Both the position numbers and the translations under genes were made by a program. From Chryseobacterium oryzae (lineage in GTDB: Bacteria > Bacteroidota > Bacteroidia > Flavobacteriales > Weeksellaceae), in contig NZ_CP094529.1 in assembly GCF_022811665.1 (NCBI RefSeq), forward strand, positions 2,666,001-2,730,000: 64,000 bases of DNA, written 5' to 3'. A model generated the notes under the pieces. It searched no databases and was not told the DNA's origin. It was given only the letters and a program-made list of their open reading frames with translations. Below, piece by piece: positions 23,372-32,346 of this stretch (position 1 is the first letter of the stretch; each line of letters opens with the position of its first letter).

Positions 23372-25660
23372 TTATTTTTTAGCTTCTCTTCTCTGAGCAT
23401 CCAAAACTGCTACTGTTGCCAAATTTACGATTTCATCTACACTAGAACGCATCTGTAAAACATGTACAGGCTGTTTCAATCCCATCAAAATAGGTCCGAT
23501 AACCTGAGCAACCTTCATTCCTCTTATAATTTTGTAAGAAAGGTTTGCAGATTCCAGGTTAGGAAATATAAATGTATTTGCAGGAGTTTGTCCTAATTTA
23601 GAAAACGGATAATCGCTTAAATGATCTGCGTTCATAGCAAAATCCGGCTGAATTTCTCCATCAACAATCATTTTAGGATATTTTTCGTGAAGCATACTTA
23701 CTGCTTTCGCCACTTTTTTAGAAGTTTCGGAGATCGCAGCAAAATTTTCGAATCCAAGCATAGCAATTCTTGGTTCTATGGCAAAAGATTTTACTGTAAA
23801 CTCTGCCATTTTAGCGATGTTTACCAAATCTTCAGCCGTAGGATTTTGATTGATGGAAGTATCGGCAAAGAAAATAGGTTTCTTTTCAGATAAAATCATC
23901 ATCATCGCAGCCACTTTATCTACTCCTTTATCTTTTTCTATAATTTCCAGAACAGGACGAAGAACAGAAGTATAATTTTTAGAAAAACCTACAATTAAAC
24001 CGTCTGTATCACCATGTTTTAGCATTAAAGGTCCGAAATAATCTCTTTGGCGTACAAATCTTTTTGCTTTGTATTCGTTCATTCCTTTTCTCTGACGAAG
24101 CTTCCAAAGAGTTTCTCTGTACTTTTTACGGTTTTCTTTTTGGTCATCATCGCTTGGATCTACAATTGGTAAATCTAACTGAATTCCGAAACGCTCCATC
24201 TGCTTCTTGATATATTTTTTGTCACCCATAAGAATAGGATGTGCAATTCCTTCTTCGTATAATATCTGAGCAGCTTTCAGTACATTGTATTCCTCGGCAT
24301 TCCCTAAAGTAATTCTCTTAGGATTTGCTTTAGCGCGGTTCTGCATCATTCTAATCAGCTTTTCATCTCTGCCCATTCTGTCGAGAAGCTGGTTTTCGTA
24401 CTCGTCGAAATCGGAAATTGTTTTTCTTGCAACCCCACTTTCTATCGCTGCTTTGGCAACTGCACTAGAAACTTTGGTAATCAATCGGTTATCAAACGGT
24501 TTCGGAATAAAATATTCTCTACCGAATTGTAAATTCTTTAAATTATAAGCTAAAACAACCGCTTCCGGAACAGGCTCTTTTGCCAAATCGGCAATGGCAT
24601 GAACAGCGGCAAGCTTCATTTCTTCGTTAATTCCTCTTGACTGAACGTCCAAAGCTCCACGGAAAATATAAGGAAAACCTAAAACATTGTTTACCTGATT
24701 AGGAAAATCGCTTCTTCCCGTTGCCATAATAACGTCTTTTCTTGTAGCAACAGCCAAATCGTAAGAAATTTCCGGATCCGGATTTGCCAATGCAAAGACG
24801 ATAGGATTTTCGTTCATACTGCTGATCATTTCAGCCGTCATGATATTTCCTTTAGACAAGCCAATAAAAACATCGGAACCTTTTAAGGCTTCTTCAAGAG
24901 TATCGATATCTGTCTGAGCAATAAAATCTATTTTCTCTGGCGTAAGGTTTTCTCTTTTATGATTAATAACTCCTTTGCTATCGCACATTAAAACATTCTC
25001 TCTTTTCAGACCTAAAGAAATATAAAGATTAGTACAAGCAATGGCTGCAGCTCCTGCTCCATTTACCACCATTTTTACTTCTTCAATTTTTTTATTGGCA
25101 ATCTGAAGTGCATTAATGAGTGCCGCTGCAGAAATAATAGCGGTACCGTGCTGGTCGTCGTGCATTAAAGGAATATCTAATTCCTCCTTCAATTTTTGTT
25201 CTATATAAAAAGCTTCTGGTGCTTTAATATCTTCTAGGTTGATTCCTCCGAAAGTGGGAGCAATACCTTTAACAATCTGTATAAATTTATCTGGATCTTT
25301 TTCGTTGATTTCAATATCGAAAACGTTGATATCTGCAAAAATTTTAAATAGAAGTCCTTTTCCTTCCATTACGGGCTTTGAAGCTTCCGCACCGATGTCT
25401 CCCAACCCTAAAACAGCTGTTCCGTTAGAAATAACTGCCACCAAATTGCCTTTTCCAGTATAATCATATACTGTTTCCGGCTTATCGTGGATTTCCATAC
25501 AAGGTACAGCCACACCCGGAGAATATGCCAAAGATAAATCTCTTTGTGATGAATGGGGTTTGGAAGGAATAACCTCTATCTTACCTTTTGGTTCTGCTTT
25601 ATGATAATCTAACGCTGCCTGATTAAATTTTGCTTCGTCGCGATTGTTTTTGCTTGCCAT
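23372..25660 (-). CDS. maeB: NADP-dependent malic enzyme with phosphotransacetylase-like domain
   Basis: 762-aa cytoplasmic enzyme that decarboxylates malate to pyruvate, supplying NADPH. The malic domain (about 15-170) has SLAYSPGVAVPC and MHDDQHGTAI; the NAD(P)-binding domain (about 170-430) has VVNGAGAAAIAC. Residues about 430-762 are a PTA_PTB domain (ITLGNAEEYNVLKAAQ), thought to be regulatory, not a working phosphotransacetylase. Length fits E. coli MaeB (759 aa). The GlcNAc-kinase-like gene is 15 bp upstream on the same strand, so they are probably co-transcribed. Confidence 0.95.
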   Translation of the reverse strand: MASKNNRDEAKFNQAALDYHKAEPKGKIEVIPSKPHSSQRDLSLAYSPGVAVPCMEIHDKPETVYDYTGKGNLVAVISNGTAVLGLGDIGAEASKPVMEGKGLLFKIFADINVFDIEINEKDPDKFIQIVKGIAPTFGGINLEDIKAPEAFYIEQKLKEELDIPLMHDDQHGTAIISAAALINALQIANKKIEEVKMVVNGAGAAAIACTNLYISLGLKRENVLMCDSKGVINHKRENLTPEKIDFIAQTDIDTLEEALKGSDVFIGLSKGNIMTAEMISSMNENPIVFALANPDPEISYDLAVATRKDVIMATGRSDFPNQVNNVLGFPYIFRGALDVQSRGINEEMKLAAVHAIADLAKEPVPEAVVLAYNLKNLQFGREYFIPKPFDNRLITKVSSAVAKAAIESGVARKTISDFDEYENQLLDRMGRDEKLIRMMQNRAKANPKRITLGNAEEYNVLKAAQILYEEGIAHPILMGDKKYIKKQMERFGIQLDLPIVDPSDDDQKENRKKYRETLWKLRQRKGMNEYKAKRFVRQRDYFGPLMLKHGDTDGLIVGFSKNYTSVLRPVLEIIEKDKGVDKVAAMMMILSEKKPIFFADTSINQNPTAEDLVNIAKMAEFTVKSFAIEPRIAMLGFENFAAISETSKKVAKAVSMLHEKYPKMIVDGEIQPDFAMNADHLSDYPFSKLGQTPANTFIFPNLESANLSYKIIRGMKVAQVIGPILMGLKQPVHVLQMRSSVDEIVNLATVAVLDAQRREAKK

Positions 25661-25675
25661 AAATTTTTTCTTTTT

Positions 25676-26530
25676 TTAAAGTATATATTGTATGTGGTAA
25701 TTCACAAGACTTTCGATAGGCTTCTGAACAATTTGTCCCACATTAAGATGAAGTTCTGATGCTGCAGAACGTAAAATATCTTCGTAATAATAGGCGATAG
25801 ATCCTATAAAATTGATTTCCGCAGTTTGCGATTCTTCATAAGAAAGCACATGATAATCGAAAAAATTCTTCATTTCTTCTAAAATCATCTGTCTGAAATA
25901 AGGATGTTCTTTTCTTTCTACCACAAATTTATTGAAATCTGCCAAATATGCGTTGGGTCTAGAACCGTGGTACATATTTTTCAAGGCTTCTTCTATGGTT
26001 AAATGATAGGTATTTTCGAACTCAGAATGTAAATCGGAAGGAAGTTTCTGCATAAAAAACCTTCTTACCACCTGTTTTCCTATCGCACTTCCGCTACCTT
26101 CATCACCCATGAGAAAACCCAGTGAAGGAAGTTTTATTTTCACTTTCTTCCCATCAAAAAAACAAGAATTAGAACCCGTGCCCAGAATACAGACAATAGC
26201 AGGGTTGCCTCTGTAAGCTGCATAGGCTGCTGCGGTAAGATCTTCCTTAACAATAAGATTTTCTGCTTTGTGAAAGAATTTTCTCAGTTCCCTTTCAATC
26301 GTTGCACAATTTTCTGCCACACCACAACCAGATCCGTAGAAAAAAATTTTTGTAATAGAATTTCTTACAGAGCATAAGTTAATATTTTTTTCGATCTCCG
26401 GAACAATGAGATCTGCAGCAATATTATTGGGATTGAAGCCTATTGTTTCTGTTTTAAGGAAGATTTTATTGAAATCGTCTAAAATAACCCAATCGCACTT
26501 GGTGGAGCCTCCATCAACAATCGCAACCAT
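25676..26530 (-). CDS. BadF/BadG/BcrA/BcrD-type ATPase, N-acetylglucosamine-kinase-like
   Basis: 284-aa protein of the ASKHA sugar-kinase fold. The phosphate-1 motif is AIVDGGSTKCDWVIL, phosphate-2 is CILGTGSNSCFF, and the following loop MGDEGSGSAIGKQVV is typical of the NAGK/BadF group. Most likely role: phosphorylating GlcNAc or an anhydro-sugar in cell-wall recycling. A badF role in benzoyl-CoA reduction is not expected here, as no other bad genes are present. It lies directly upstream of maeB. Confidence 0.82.
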   Translation of the reverse strand: MVAIVDGGSTKCDWVILDDFNKIFLKTETIGFNPNNIAADLIVPEIEKNINLCSVRNSITKIFFYGSGCGVAENCATIERELRKFFHKAENLIVKEDLTAAAYAAYRGNPAIVCILGTGSNSCFFDGKKVKIKLPSLGFLMGDEGSGSAIGKQVVRRFFMQKLPSDLHSEFENTYHLTIEEALKNMYHGSRPNAYLADFNKFVVERKEHPYFRQMILEEMKNFFDYHVLSYEESQTAEINFIGSIAYYYEDILRSAASELHLNVGQIVQKPIESLVNYHIQYIL

Positions 26531-26625
26531 ATTCTGTTTTTTTAAGAGGGCTAAATTATGAAATTTATCTTTATTAAACTTTAGAAACAGGGTTCGGAGT
26601 AAGTATTTATGATTAAGTTCAGTTT

Positions 26626-26883
26626 TTAAGCCTGAGTATTGTTGTGATTGAATTGTACAAGCCAGTCGTTGATTTCCTCTTCAAGATAAGAAGCCTGTAA
26701 ATTGATTGCTTCAAGAAAATCATCGGTAACAGAATTTCCTTCTGAATTCTCTAAATTCCAAATATCATCGGAAATATTTTCGTATTCAGAATACACTCTT
26801 CTGAAACGTGAATTTTCTTTCTCGAGAGCCTCAATATTTTTTTGATGAAGCTGAAATTTTCTGTACTTGTTTTGAGATTTCAT
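26626..26883 (-). CDS. Small acidic helical protein, function unknown
   Basis: 85-aa protein (MKSQNKYRKFQLHQKNIEAL). It looks fully helical with heptad-like spacing (NIEALEKENSRFRRVYSEYE) and a Trp/Glu-rich C-terminal half (LEEEINDWLVQF). There is no signal peptide. Codon use is like the neighbours, so I accept it as real; its function is unknown. Confidence 0.65.
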   Translation of the reverse strand: MKSQNKYRKFQLHQKNIEALEKENSRFRRVYSEYENISDDIWNLENSEGNSVTDDFLEAINLQASYLEEEINDWLVQFNHNNTQA

Positions 26884-27088
26884 ACAAATATTAGATTATC
26901 GGGTTGTGTAAAAATGATATAAACGATTCTCAATCATCCATTACAAGATAGAAAGACCATCAACAGAAAATGTTGAAAATGAATTTTTTATCAGATGTAA
27001 TTCCTTCGGTTCTGAAAATTAAAATTATAAATTATTTTCATTCAAAAAAAAATTTTAACAAGTTTTTTCACTGTTTAACATATAGTTA

Positions 27089-27096
27089 TAAATTTG
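27089..27096 (+). promoter_or_regulatory. -7 element for the GtrA-plsC unit
   Basis: TAAATTTG, 17 bp before the gtrA-like ATG. Confidence 0.5.
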
Positions 27097-27112
27097 CGTA
27101 TTATAAAAATAA

Positions 27113-27571
27113 ATGAGAGCATTATTATTACGCCACAAACAAGTATTGTTATTTATCATTGCAGGCGGACTGAGTGCTGTAGTAGAAATCGGAAGTTTTA
27201 AACTATTCAGTATTTATCTTCCGCACATTATTCTTCAGGAACAGGATTTCCATGGGATTCATTATCCGTTCAGTAATATTCTTTCTACTACATGCGGGAT
27301 TTTATTCAATTATTTCCTAAGCATCTGGTTTGTTTTTGAAAGAGGGAAGCATTCTAAGAAGAAAGAGTTTGTGTATTTTATGATTGTTTCATTTATTTCA
27401 ACTCTTTTAAGCCTTACTTTTTTTCAGGTTTTTTACAGTTTTGTATTTAAATCGAACATCAATTTAATTTTTTATACCTTGAGTCCGGAAATGATTAGTA
27501 AAATTGCAGCTATTGTACTGGTTTCCATACTTAATTATTCAGTAAAGAAAAAAGTAATATTTAACGGTTGA
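27113..27571 (+). CDS. GtrA-family membrane protein
   Basis: 152-aa inner-membrane protein with four spans (about 9-32, 52-74, 86-105, 125-147), the GtrA/DPMS1 layout. The N-terminal FIIAGGLSAVVEIGSFKLFS segment is typical. GtrA proteins help flip or use bactoprenol-linked glucose or other polyprenyl sugars. The stop TGA overlaps the next ATG by one base, so it forms a unit with the acyltransferase. No glycosyltransferase partner is present here. Confidence 0.85.
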   Translation: MRALLLRHKQVLLFIIAGGLSAVVEIGSFKLFSIYLPHIILQEQDFHGIHYPFSNILSTTCGILFNYFLSIWFVFERGKHSKKKEFVYFMIVSFISTLLSLTFFQVFYSFVFKSNINLIFYTLSPEMISKIAAIVLVSILNYSVKKKVIFNG

Positions 27572-28299
27572 TGGTGAAAAAGATTTTAAATTATCTGTGG
27601 AGAGCTTGGCTTATTATTCTCGCATTTTTCCTAACGATTATTCTGGGAATTCCGGTTTACATCTTATCCTATCGAAAAAAAAATTACAAATACGCCTATA
27701 AATTCATCCGTCTCTGGTGTATTGGAATGTTTTACGGTATGGGGATGAGATATGAACTCATTAATCTCACCCATAAAAAAGTTGATAAAAACAGGCAGTA
27801 TGTTGTTATTTCTAACCATACCTCTATAATGGATATTATGCTTCCCTGCATTTTATTTCCCAATCATCCATTATGCTACGTAGGAAAAAAAGAGCTTGAA
27901 AAAATCCCTATTTTCGGAACAATTTATAAAAGAATCTGCGTGATGGTAGACCGAAGTAGTGCAAGAAGCCGTGCAGATGTTTACAGAAGATGTGCCGAGA
28001 AGATGGAAGAAGGAAACAGCATTGTAATCTTCCCTGAAGGTGGGGTTCCGGATGATACTACTATAGTTTTGGACGATTTTAAGGACGGAGCTTTTACACT
28101 TTCCTCAAAGCATAACTCTCCTATTGCAGTTTTCACCTTCATTGGTCTAAAGGAAATGTTTCCGTTCGACAACTCCAAAGGATATCCCGGAAAAGTAAAA
28201 GTCTTTTTTAATGATATCCTTGAGCCTACAGAATCTCCCAAAGACCTAAAAACAAAGGCCTTTGAGACGATAAAAAAAACCTTATCAGAACACCGTTAA
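27571..28299 (+). CDS. plsC: 1-acyl-sn-glycerol-3-phosphate acyltransferase family (PlsC-like)
   Basis: 242-aa membrane-associated acyltransferase that adds the second acyl chain in phosphatidic acid synthesis. I use ATG 27571 (MVKKIL); TTG 27568 is in frame but less likely. An N-terminal span (about 8-32) precedes the HX4D motif NHTSIMD and the FPEGG motif. The tail is KAFETIKKTLSEH. Other lysophospholipid acyltransferases share these motifs, so the exact acceptor is not proven. Confidence 0.87.
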   Translation: MVKKILNYLWRAWLIILAFFLTIILGIPVYILSYRKKNYKYAYKFIRLWCIGMFYGMGMRYELINLTHKKVDKNRQYVVISNHTSIMDIMLPCILFPNHPLCYVGKKELEKIPIFGTIYKRICVMVDRSSARSRADVYRRCAEKMEEGNSIVIFPEGGVPDDTTIVLDDFKDGAFTLSSKHNSPIAVFTFIGLKEMFPFDNSKGYPGKVKVFFNDILEPTESPKDLKTKAFETIKKTLSEHR

Positions 28300-28313
28300 T
28301 CAAAGAAAACAAT

Positions 28314-28321
28314 TATATTTG
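28314..28321 (+). promoter_or_regulatory. -7 element for the MFS gene
   Basis: TATATTTG, 17 bp before the ATG of the transporter. Confidence 0.45.
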
Positions 28322-28338
28322 TCCTTTAATTTTAATAT

Positions 28339-30102
28339 ATGAGCTCAAATACACAACAGACCAAGTGGTCGCAGTTTCTCTCGCTAATTGTCGTATTTTT
28401 TTTCTGGGGTTTTGTTGCAGCAAATAATGATATCCTCATCCCGGTTTTCAAAAAATGGTTTGTGCTTTCGCAGGTTCAGAGCCAGCTTGTAGCGTGGGCA
28501 TTTTATGTTGCGTATTTTGTAGGATCTGTTATATTTTTCATCATATCTTTAAAAAGTGACATTCTTCAAAAATTTGGCTACAAAAAAACACTTGCCGTAG
28601 GATTGTGTCTTTCCGCATTAGGAGCATTCATGTTTGTACCGGCAGCATTGTCTGCAAACTTCTGGTTTTTCTTATCTGCTTTGTTTATCGTAGGTTTAGG
28701 CTTTTCTGTTCAGCAGATCGTAGCAAATCCTCTTGCCATTAAGATGGGAAGCCCGGAAACGGGAGCACACCGTTTAACCCTTGCAGGCGGAATCAACTCT
28801 CTTGGGACGACCATTGGACCTATCCTTTTAGGAATTATTCTTTTCGGAATGGGAAACAAAGAAGAATCTCAGCCCAAAGCAAAGAATTTATCTAAAATTG
28901 AAATAGTAAAATCTGAATATTTAACTCACAAAGAAGAGTTGTCTAAAAATATTCTTGAACTTCAAAAAGACAATCAGGATGATGCAACCGAAGTAAAAAA
29001 GGTAATTGCCACCGTAGAACAACACATTTCTTCTTTAGACACAGAAATTCAGTCGATTGAACAAAATTTATCTGCCAATGATTCTCAAATTGATGAATAT
29101 TCTAAAAAACTGGGTAAGATTAAGGAAAAGTCTGTAAGCATACAGTATCCTATAGGTTTTGTGAAAGATCATCTTAAAGAGGTAAAAATGCCTTTCATTG
29201 GTTTAGGAATCGCTTTTATTCTTGTTGCTATTTTCATGCTGTTTTCTAAAATTGAAGATCCTGCAAAAGAAGAAGAGGCAGAAATTGAGGAAGGCTCGGC
29301 TAACTTCAGTATTTTCAGATATCCACAACTTTATTTAGGAATGCTTGCAATCTTTATTTATGTTGGTGTAGAAGTTACCATCATCAGTAATCTCCCTGCT
29401 TTGCTTCACACTAAAGAATTTGGAGGAATTTTAGAACACAATATTGCTCCTTTCGTGTCATTATACTGGGGAAGTTTAATGATTGGTAGATGGAGCGGTA
29501 GCGTAAATGTATTCAATATGTCTAAAACCATGAATACGGCAATGAAGTTTATTATTCCATTTATAGCTTTTGCCATTATTATTTTTGCCAACGAACTGAG
29601 TGGTAAAGACGTTTCCAGCTTTTATGTGTATGCATTCTGGATTCTTGCATTTATCATCATGAGTTTTATCGGAGGGAAAATGGCAGGAAGAACATTAATG
29701 ATCTTCGGAATGGCAGGTGTTATTATGATGTTTTTAGGCTTAGTTTATCCAGATAAAGAAATGGCTAAATATTTCTTTATATTAGGAGGTCTTTTCTGCT
29801 CTATCATGTGGCCTTCTATTTTCGATCTTGCGATTGCAGGACTTGGCAAAAACACCGGTAAAGCATCTTCTTTCTTAGTAATGATGATTTTAGGAGGCGG
29901 AATTATTCCTCTTATACAAGGGTATATTTGTGATTTTGACAAAACAAGCCCTGAAGGCGTAATGGGAATTACCTGGACTCACTTTTCTTATGTAATCCCA
30001 ATAATCTGTTTTGCTTATATAGCATTCTATGGTTTTATAACGCCAAAACTTTTGAAGAAACAGGGAATTGTAATGGGAGAAACTACATCAGGAGGACATT
30101 AA
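28339..30102 (+). CDS. FucP-like MFS sugar transporter with periplasmic coiled-coil insert
   Basis: 587-aa inner-membrane transporter of the FucP/GluP family (proton-linked fucose, glucose or galactose uptake). TM1 FLSLIVVFFFWGFVAANNDI, TM2 VAWAFYVAYFVGSVIFF, TM4 with VQQIVANPLA and TM5 GGINSLGTTIGPILLG are typical. Usual members are about 410-440 aa. Here about 110 extra residues (about 173-282), rich in Lys, Glu and Gln with heptads (VEQHISSLDTEIQSIEQNL), sit between TM5 and TM6, which is the periplasmic side. The DUF3810 gene follows 1 bp after, so the two are co-transcribed. Confidence 0.88.
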   Translation: MSSNTQQTKWSQFLSLIVVFFFWGFVAANNDILIPVFKKWFVLSQVQSQLVAWAFYVAYFVGSVIFFIISLKSDILQKFGYKKTLAVGLCLSALGAFMFVPAALSANFWFFLSALFIVGLGFSVQQIVANPLAIKMGSPETGAHRLTLAGGINSLGTTIGPILLGIILFGMGNKEESQPKAKNLSKIEIVKSEYLTHKEELSKNILELQKDNQDDATEVKKVIATVEQHISSLDTEIQSIEQNLSANDSQIDEYSKKLGKIKEKSVSIQYPIGFVKDHLKEVKMPFIGLGIAFILVAIFMLFSKIEDPAKEEEAEIEEGSANFSIFRYPQLYLGMLAIFIYVGVEVTIISNLPALLHTKEFGGILEHNIAPFVSLYWGSLMIGRWSGSVNVFNMSKTMNTAMKFIIPFIAFAIIIFANELSGKDVSSFYVYAFWILAFIIMSFIGGKMAGRTLMIFGMAGVIMMFLGLVYPDKEMAKYFFILGGLFCSIMWPSIFDLAIAGLGKNTGKASSFLVMMILGGGIIPLIQGYICDFDKTSPEGVMGITWTHFSYVIPIICFAYIAFYGFITPKLLKKQGIVMGETTSGGH

Positions 30103-30103
30103 T

Positions 30104-31165
30104 ATGACGACTAAAACATATCATAAAAAAAAGAGAATTTGGGCAGCTATTTTAGTTGTCCAATTTCTTTTGTTCTATGCTTTTTCAAAAATAAGTTTCT
30201 TAATTTCTTTTTTTGAAAGTTTTTTTGAATTTCAGAGAAAATTTCACCTCCTTCTCTTTTCGTGGATACCCTGTTCTTTCGGAGACATTGTGTATACGGT
30301 TTTAGGAATTGTTTTTTTGATTTTAATGATTCAATTATTGCGAAAAAAAACACGAAGTAACGCTTTTTTAAAAATACTTATAACTGTAAACATTTTTTAC
30401 TTTTTATATCAGATTTTTTGGGGAATGCTTTATTTTCAGACACCTATAGCCGCCAAACTTCCTAAAATAGAAATCACACTAGAAGCAAGAAAGAAACTGG
30501 CTCTTGAATATCTTGAAAAAGCCAAAGCTACCCGAAAACTTATAAACGAAGACCCCAATGGCATTTTTATAATTAAGGATTTACAATCTGTTCAAACCGA
30601 AATATTAAGCAGACAAACTATACTTCCTGCCTTTATTACGAACAAAAAAGCCTTACCCGTAAATTCTATTAAGAAAAGTTTATATTCGAAACTGATGAGC
30701 TTTACCGGAATTTTAGGATATTACAATCCTTTTACGGCTGAAGCACAGTACAACTCTAATTTGCCTTCATCTTATCTTCCTTTTACCATTGCACACGAAA
30801 GTTCTCATCAGTTGGGTTTTGCCAGAGAACAAGAAGCCAATTTTATAGGATATCTAATAGGTGTAGAATCTACAAATAACGATCTAAAATACAGTACAGA
30901 ATATTTTACTTTAAAAAGCCTTCTCAATTCAATTGTTCAGGAAGACGAAAATTTTGTGAAAAGTATGCTAAATAATTATTCCGATGGGATGAAAAGAGAC
31001 AGAAGCTACGAGAAGAAGTTTATAAAAGAACACGAAGGCTTGGTTACCGACTTTTTTGGCTTTACCAATAATCTTTTTTTAAAAAGCAATCAGCAGGAAG
31101 GTTCGGTTACCTATTCATACTTTATCGATTTGTTGGTACGATATAAAAGCATGGAAGCTAAATAA
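30104..31165 (+). CDS. DUF3810 membrane protein with zinc-protease-like motif
   Basis: 353-aa protein. Three N-terminal membrane spans (about 11-33, 49-80, 88-110) precede a soluble domain. The segment FTIAHESSHQLGFAREQEANF resembles a gluzincin site (HExxH plus a downstream Glu), with H-E-S-S-H intact and E-x-E-A-N-F after it. This is the signature of DUF3810. Proteolysis is plausible but not shown. It overlaps nothing, but its stop codon lies at the terminator of the candidate RNA on the other strand. Confidence 0.82.
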   Translation: MTTKTYHKKKRIWAAILVVQFLLFYAFSKISFLISFFESFFEFQRKFHLLLFSWIPCSFGDIVYTVLGIVFLILMIQLLRKKTRSNAFLKILITVNIFYFLYQIFWGMLYFQTPIAAKLPKIEITLEARKKLALEYLEKAKATRKLINEDPNGIFIIKDLQSVQTEILSRQTILPAFITNKKALPVNSIKKSLYSKLMSFTGILGYYNPFTAEAQYNSNLPSSYLPFTIAHESSHQLGFAREQEANFIGYLIGVESTNNDLKYSTEYFTLKSLLNSIVQEDENFVKSMLNNYSDGMKRDRSYEKKFIKEHEGLVTDFFGFTNNLFLKSNQQEGSVTYSYFIDLLVRYKSMEAK

Positions 31166-31193
31166 AAAAGAACCGTATCTTACGATACGATTC
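31164..31193 (-). terminator. Terminator of the candidate small RNA
   Basis: On the minus strand GAATCGTATC-GTAA-GATACGGTTC with a TTTTTT tail; 10-bp stem with one G-T wobble. It has no T-run on the plus strand, so it does not serve the DUF3810 gene. Confidence 0.8.
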
Positions 31194-31251
31194 TAAAAAC
31201 ACAAATGATGAAAAAAAATTTATTACCTTGATTTGTTCCCTCATTCAAGGC
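31164..31251 (-). ncRNA. Candidate small RNA, about 88 nt
   Basis: Transcribed from a consensus promoter at 31256-31286 to a perfect terminator at 31164-31193. Near the 5' end CCTTGA (31250-31245) can pair with TCAAGG (31231-31226), enclosing about 13 nt. An A/T-rich linker with an eight-T run follows, then the terminator stem. No ORF of any length lies in it. It sits alone in a 348-bp gap. It could be a Bacteroidota small RNA family such as Flavo-1, but I cannot test that. The rest of the gap (31287-31513) holds only AT-rich sequence. Confidence 0.5.
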
Positions 31252-31255
31252 GGTG

Positions 31256-31286
31256 TAAAAGTACAACATTTTTTCTAAATTCAAAA
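31256..31286 (-). promoter_or_regulatory. Promoter of the candidate small RNA
   Basis: On the minus strand TTTTG (31282-31286), an 18-nt spacer and TACTTTTA (31256-31263), a one-base departure from TAnnTTTG. Start expected near 31250. Confidence 0.55.
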
Positions 31287-31513
31287 TTATGTTGCTAAAA
31301 AAATAAACATTTTAGTAAAAGTTTATGATTTTAAATTTTATTAACAAATATCTTTTCCCTATAAAATGATTTAACAAGTCTTTCAAAATCCCTGATAGCA
31401 ACAAATTATCAGGATTCGAAAGTGAATTATAATTTTTATTCTATCCAAATCCTTATCATTAATTCCGGACAACTTTATTTCTTTATAATAATTAATTCAG
31501 AAAATGATTTATC

Positions 31514-32200
31514 CTAATTAAAAATGGTAAGATAATTTTGATTTTTGAAATGTCTTTTTACAAAAGCCTCAGATTTAAGTTCATAGAAAACACTTTGTTC
31601 AAACGCTTCCACTTCTTTAAGTCTAAAATCTATGAAATCTACAATTTTTGTAACAGAATTATAAAATATCCTGTAAAGAGACATACTCACCGTATTTCCT
31701 GCTGAGGAAAGAAAAGCGTTTAAAAAAGGTAGTTTTTTCTGATGTTGTATCGAATCAATATAAAAACCAAAGCTTCTCTTTTCACAGATTATATAAGAAT
31801 TATGAAGGTAGGCTGAAATAGTTTCGTTCTCTTTCATGGTAATTTTATTTTTGCTTAAATAATCGTGGATAGAGTCTAAAATATGTTGAGCATATTCCAT
31901 CATAGATATGGTTTTCTTTTCTGCAACAGGAGTAAATTTTGCATTGCCTCCCAATTCTGCACCAAAAGACAATCCGTATTTTTCATAATTAGGAAAAACA
32001 TAATTTTGCAATTCTACACTCGCCTCAGGAACAAGCTTATCCTCAGAAAAACTGTAACAAACATATTCTTTGTACATGTCTTTTATATATAAAAGAAAAT
32101 CGGTTTCGGAAGTGTTTCCCTGATTTTCAAACCATTTTTCCAGATTATCATAATAATCGGCTTCGAAATCTTTAAAATTTAAATAAAACGGAACTTTCAT
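31514..32200 (-). CDS. Hypothetical protein, 228 aa
   Basis: Cytoplasmic-looking protein (MKVPFYLNFKDFEADYYDNL) with no signal peptide or membrane span. It is rich in aromatic and acidic residues (FENQGNTSETDFLLYIKDMY) and has mixed helix and strand character. I do not recognise the family. It stands alone between the efflux operon and the small RNA. Its upstream region holds an unusual palindrome cluster (32234-32253), so it may be tightly regulated. Confidence 0.7.
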   Translation of the reverse strand: MKVPFYLNFKDFEADYYDNLEKWFENQGNTSETDFLLYIKDMYKEYVCYSFSEDKLVPEASVELQNYVFPNYEKYGLSFGAELGGNAKFTPVAEKKTISMMEYAQHILDSIHDYLSKNKITMKENETISAYLHNSYIICEKRSFGFYIDSIQHQKKLPFLNAFLSSAGNTVSMSLYRIFYNSVTKIVDFIDFRLKEVEAFEQSVFYELKSEAFVKRHFKNQNYLTIFN

Positions 32201-32219
32201 TGCTTAAATATTTTCAAAG

Positions 32220-32253
32220 CAAAACTAAACCTGTGTCGCGACAAAAGTTGTCG
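32220..32253 (-). promoter_or_regulatory. -7 element with overlapping TGTCG palindromes (candidate operator)
   Basis: On the minus strand TAGTTTTG (32220-32227) is the -7 box. Just upstream are the 10-bp palindrome TGTCGCGACA (32234-32243) and the overlapping inverted repeat CGACAACTTTTGTCG (32239-32253). Together they give three TGTCG half-sites in an otherwise very AT-rich gap, covering the -33 to -7 spacer. The regulator is unknown. Confidence 0.45.
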
Positions 32254-32281
32254 TCTTATATTTCATTTAAGATATTATTTC

Positions 32282-32319
32282 AAAAAAAATTCGGCACTGA
32301 AAAAATCAGCACCGAATTT
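32282..32319 (-). terminator. Terminator of the RND efflux operon
   Basis: Minus-strand stem AAATTCGGTGCTGA / TCAGTGCCGAATTT with a T-run (32282-32289), 28 bp after the last gene. Confidence 0.85.
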
Positions 32320-32346
32320 CTATTGAATAATTTTTGATAAAGAGTT

